Below, one piece after another: positions 5,193 to 7,294 of a DNA stretch of 7,294 bases. The stretch spans positions 1 through 7,294 of the forward strand of contig JAQUXV010000125.1 of the NCBI GenBank assembly GCA_028692205.1. Reading direction: 5' to 3'. A program made the translations under genes and the position numbers. The stretch is from Eubacteriales bacterium (lineage in GTDB: Bacteria > Bacillota_A > Clostridia > Christensenellales > Aristaeellaceae). Under the pieces are notes generated by a model. The model was given only the letters and a program-made list of their open reading frames with translations. It searched no databases and was not told the DNA's origin. Each line of letters starts with the position of its first letter. Position 1 is the first letter of the stretch.

Positions 5193-6863
5193 ATGGCGAC
5201 GGATCTGGAAATTGCCCGTGCGGCGACGCTGAAACCGATTGAGACGATTGCGGAAGCGGCCGGTTTTGCGCCGGAAACGCTTTCCCCGTATGGAAGATAT
5301 ATTGCGAAGGTTAACGCCCGGGCTTACCGGGCCAAACCCGGCAGGGCAAAGCTTGTGCTGGTGACCGCCGTGAACCCCACGCCCGCGGGCGAGGGCAAGA
5401 CCACGGTATCCGTGGCGCTGGCCGACGGTATGACGGCGAGCGGCCGCAAAGCCATGATTGCGCTTCGGGAGCCGTCGCTCGGCCCCGTGTTCGGCATGAA
5501 GGGCGGCGCGACCGGCGGCGGCAAGGCGCAGGTAGTGCCCATGGAGAATATCAACCTGCATTTTACCGGCGATCTTCACGCCGTCACAGCCGCCAACAAC
5601 CTGCTTTGCGCCATGGTGGACAACCATGTGCAGCAGGGCAACGCCCTTTCCATCGACCCCAGACAGGTCACTTTCCGCCATTGCCTGGATGTGAACGACC
5701 GGCAGCTCCGGCAGATTGTGCAGGGGCTGGGCGGTAAGAAGAACGGCACGCCCCGCGAAGACGGCTTCGACATTACCGCCGCCAGCGAAGTGATGGCCGT
5801 GTTCTGTCTGGCGTCCGATCTGGCCGACCTGAAAGCCCGGCTGGGCCGCATGGTGGTCGCTTACAGCTATGCGGGCGAGCCCGTAACCGCCGCCGATATC
5901 GGCGCGGCGGGAGCGATGACCGCGCTTTTGCGGGACGCGTTCGACCCAAACCTTGTGCAGACGTTGGACGGCACGCCCTGCCTGATGCACGGCGGCCCCT
6001 TTGCCAACATCGCGCACGGCTGCAACAGTGTTGCGGCGACGTCGCTCGCGCTGAAAATGGCCGATTATGTGGTTACGGAAGCGGGCTTCGGCGCGGATTT
6101 GGGCGCCGAGAAATTTTTGGATATCAAGTGCCGTATGAACGGCCTTTGGCCTAACGCCGTTGTGCTGGTGGCGACCCTTCGCGCGCTGAAACACCACGGA
6201 GGCGCGCAAAAGGGCGAACTGTCGGCTCCGAACCCCGCGGCGCTTGAGAAGGGCATGGCAAACCTCTACGCGCATATCGCCAACCTCAGCGAGGTTTGGC
6301 AGACGCCCGTAGTGGTCGCCCTGAACCATTTTTCGGCGGACGCCGAAGACGAAATTGAAATCGTGCGCGGCGCGCTGGCGCAGCGCGGCGTACCCTGCGA
6401 GCTGTGCGACGGCTGGGCGCAGGGCGGAAGGGGGGCGATCGGTTTGGCAGATGCAGTCTGTCGGGCGGCCGACGGGAACCCTGCCCCCGAGCCCCACTTT
6501 ACCTACGGAGACGACCTGCCCCTGAAGGAGAAGATCGAAGCCGTCGCAAAACGCGTGTACCATGCCGGAACGGTTAGCTTTACCTCGGAAGCCGAAAAGG
6601 AGCTTGCGCGCTTCGAAAAGGACGGCTATGGCAAAAGCCCCGTATGCGTCGCCAAAACCCAGTACAGCATGAGCGACGATCCCGCTTTGCGCGGCGCGCC
6701 GGAAGGCTTTGCCCTTACGGTTCGCTCCGCACGGCTCAGCGCGGGCGCTGGGTTCGTGGTGGCCTACACCGGCGAGATCATCGCCATGCCGGGCCTGCCC
6801 AAGCAGCCCGCGGCGCTCTCGATCGACGTGGATCAGGATGGGAACATCGTCGGACTCTTCTAG
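5193..6863 (+). CDS. fhs: Formate-tetrahydrofolate ligase
   Basis: This cytoplasmic enzyme uses ATP to join formate to tetrahydrofolate, giving 10-formyl-THF for one-carbon metabolism and, in acetogens, the methyl branch of the Wood-Ljungdahl pathway; the family works as a homotetramer. At 556 residues it has normal full length. Visible motifs are the P-loop TPAGEGKTT (63-71), REPSLGPVFGMKGGATGGG (92-110), VVPMENINLHFTGDLHAVT (114-132), LMHGGPFANIAHGCNS (264-279), EAGFGADLGAEKFLDIKCR (296-314), VVLVATLRALKHHGG (323-337) and the C-terminal AKTQYSMSDDP (487-497) and MPGLPKQPAA (532-541). ATG 5193 is preceded by GGGGAGG (5179-5185) with 7 bases between, and by its own promoter. No other folate or acetyl-CoA pathway genes are nearby, so its role here could be purine and formylmethionine supply or acetogenesis. 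Confidence 0.98.
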   Translation: MATDLEIARAATLKPIETIAEAAGFAPETLSPYGRYIAKVNARAYRAKPGRAKLVLVTAVNPTPAGEGKTTVSVALADGMTASGRKAMIALREPSLGPVFGMKGGATGGGKAQVVPMENINLHFTGDLHAVTAANNLLCAMVDNHVQQGNALSIDPRQVTFRHCLDVNDRQLRQIVQGLGGKKNGTPREDGFDITAASEVMAVFCLASDLADLKARLGRMVVAYSYAGEPVTAADIGAAGAMTALLRDAFDPNLVQTLDGTPCLMHGGPFANIAHGCNSVAATSLALKMADYVVTEAGFGADLGAEKFLDIKCRMNGLWPNAVVLVATLRALKHHGGAQKGELSAPNPAALEKGMANLYAHIANLSEVWQTPVVVALNHFSADAEDEIEIVRGALAQRGVPCELCDGWAQGGRGAIGLADAVCRAADGNPAPEPHFTYGDDLPLKEKIEAVAKRVYHAGTVSFTSEAEKELARFEKDGYGKSPVCVAKTQYSMSDDPALRGAPEGFALTVRSARLSAGAGFVVAYTGEIIAMPGLPKQPAALSIDVDQDGNIVGLF

Positions 6864-6891
6864 TCAGGAAAACGATCAATCCGTTCCACGC

Positions 6892-6909
6892 ACGCCGCCG
6901 GCGTTATTT
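6892..6909 (+). terminator. Weak candidate terminator of fhs
   Basis: ACGCC-GCC-GGCGT forms a five-base-pair stem with a three-base loop, followed by TATTT, starting 29 bases after the fhs stop. The stem is short, so this is only a candidate. Confidence 0.35.
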
Positions 6910-6966
6910 CCGCCATCTCGGGCCGCTGTCATCCTCGAAATAGCGCTGCTATTCCTTCGGATTCCA

Positions 6967-7068
6967 TCAGCCCAATCTGACGAAAATCCCGCTCGCCGCC
7001 GCACATGTTCCGGATTCATCGTTTCCCTGCGGGCAGTAACCACCAATGCGCTGCAACCGTTCTTTCAT
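6967..7068 (-). CDS. Possible 33-residue peptide ORF
   Basis: ATG (7068-7066, minus strand) follows GGGGAG (7079-7074) at a 5-base spacing and opens a 33-codon ORF ending in TGA at 6969-6967. The peptide starts MKERLQRIGGYCPQGNDESG and continues TCAAASGIFVRLG. It has two cysteines (12 and 22) after a Gly-Gly, no membrane segment and no family I recognise. The central CPQGNDESGT is encoded by one copy of the 32-base repeat. The other copy, read in the corresponding frame, would give CPKGNDESGT but has no matching start. It could be a real small peptide, a relic, or chance within a repeat. Confidence 0.25.
   Translation of the reverse strand: MKERLQRIGGYCPQGNDESGTCAAASGIFVRLG
7005..7036. repeat. 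Imperfect direct repeat, copy 1
   Basis: This 32-base sequence (beginning ATGTTCCGGATTC, ending GGGCAG) matches 7117-7148 at 30 of 32 positions. The two differences are A/G in the ATTCATC stretch and G/T in CCCTGCGGG. The 3' part contains a small CCC-TGC-GGG dyad. Confidence 0.85.
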
Positions 7069-7116
7069 CCCTGCTCCCCTGACGGGGGCCAACGAAGCCG
7101 AACGGGTACAGCTGAA

Positions 7117-7148
7117 ATGTTCCGGATTCGTCGTTTCCCTTCGGGCAG
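7117..7148. repeat. Imperfect direct repeat, copy 2
   Basis: The second copy of the 32-base repeat lies 112 bases after the first in the same orientation. Its dyad is CCC-TTC-GGG, so the loop changes while the stem arms are kept. The spacing is not a multiple of three, so the copies cannot be in one reading frame. Confidence 0.85.
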
Positions 7149-7234
7149 ATATCCCGATCTTCCAGGGAACGATGGGAACGGATAGCAGTAGCGCAACAGA
7201 AACTCTCGGGGACGCTCCGTAGAGATTGTACCCA

Positions 7235-7243
7235 TGTTAGAAT
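7235..7243 (+). promoter_or_regulatory. Extended -10 promoter for a gene beyond the right edge
   Basis: TGTTAGAAT is TGn plus TAGAAT (5 of 6), closely resembling the element at 1211-1219. No -35 is seen at 17 bases (CTCCGT). Transcription would start near 7250 and run into the hairpin and ribosome site at the window edge. Confidence 0.45.
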
Positions 7244-7261
7244 GAATTTTACTTTTTGAAA

Positions 7262-7287
7262 GCGGGGGCGGCAAAGCCGTCCGCCGC
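7262..7287 (+). promoter_or_regulatory. Leader hairpin abutting a Shine-Dalgarno site at the window edge
   Basis: GCGG (7262-7265) pairs with CCGC (7284-7287). After a bulged G at 7283, GGG (7266-7268) pairs with 7280-7282, and CGGC (7269-7272) pairs with GCCG (7276-7279) around an AAA loop. GGAGG (7288-7292) begins immediately after the stem, so a plus-strand start codon is expected within about 10 bases beyond the window. The hairpin may protect the leader or limit ribosome access. Confidence 0.5.
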
Positions 7288-7294
7288 GGAGGGA

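Larger units (their letters stand above)
6864..7234. other. Repeat-bearing region without a confident gene after fhs
   Basis: No plus-strand frame here looks like a protein. The stretch holds the weak hairpin just after fhs, a second hairpin AATAGC-GCT-GCTATT (6939-6953), two copies of a 32-base direct repeat, and one short minus-strand ORF with a ribosome-site-like sequence. Such a cluster of small palindromes and direct repeats resembles dispersed intergenic repeat elements; dispersal elsewhere in the genome is inference. Confidence 0.5.

Noticed and set aside
5145..6563. 472-codon minus-strand open frame antisense to fhs
   Set aside because: Composition is Arg/His/Gly-rich without domains, and the opposite strand encodes an intact formate-tetrahydrofolate ligase.
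7065..7274. 69-codon minus-strand frame overlapping the second direct repeat
   Set aside because: It needs a TTG start or an internal ATG without a ribosome site, has proline/arginine-rich low-information sequence, and runs through intergenic repeats and the edge promoter.
6864..7294. CRISPR array
   Set aside because: There are only two imperfect repeats with an 80-base gap between them, far from the regular spacing and number of an array.

Overview
The window is a GC-rich stretch of bacterial chromosome carrying ordinary housekeeping and accessory genes. Strong GGAGG-type ribosome binding sites, sigma-A-like promoters, a clostridial-type formate-tetrahydrofolate ligase and the mix of small enzymes suggest a high-GC member of the Clostridia (Firmicutes), perhaps from a gut community. 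That placement is inferred from style and gene content; no marker such as rRNA is present.

Left part (1-2433, all + strand): the 3' part of a flavin reductase-like protein; a CDP-alcohol phosphatidyltransferase with a complete catalytic motif; then a GNAT acetyltransferase overlapping a DUF1697 gene by the ATGA start/stop quartet. An extended -10 promoter (TGTTATAAT, 1211-1219) and one or two tiny possible leader ORFs precede the GNAT gene. The DUF1697 gene is broken by a one-base frameshift in a GGGG run (2248-2251): its missing C-terminal part is fully readable in the next frame up to 2433. A large hairpin (2557-2603) separates this group from the next gene, which converges on it.

Middle part (2649-4999): a minus-strand 507-residue extended short-chain dehydrogenase/epimerase whose C-terminus carries a CxxxH...CPxC zinc-binding module, an unusual combination. 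Divergent from it is a plus-strand gene for a small secreted protein of unknown family, driven by a near-consensus promoter (TTGACA, 17 bases, TATGAT) and closed by a GC-rich hairpin with a GCAA loop.

Right part (5123-7294): fhs, encoding formate-tetrahydrofolate ligase, with its own promoter (TTGAAA, 17 bases, TATACT). It is followed by about 430 bases without a confident gene. That region holds two copies of a 32-base imperfect direct repeat, several small hairpins, a possible minus-strand 33-residue peptide ORF, and at the edge an extended -10 promoter, a hairpin and a GGAGG site that presumably serve a plus-strand gene just beyond the window.

The genes do not form one pathway. The only clear co-translation unit is GNAT-DUF1697. 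I do not see a convincing new multi-gene system. The items most worth a second look are the dehydrogenase-zinc module fusion, the frameshifted DUF1697 gene, the possible leader peptides before the GNAT gene, and the repeats after fhs.
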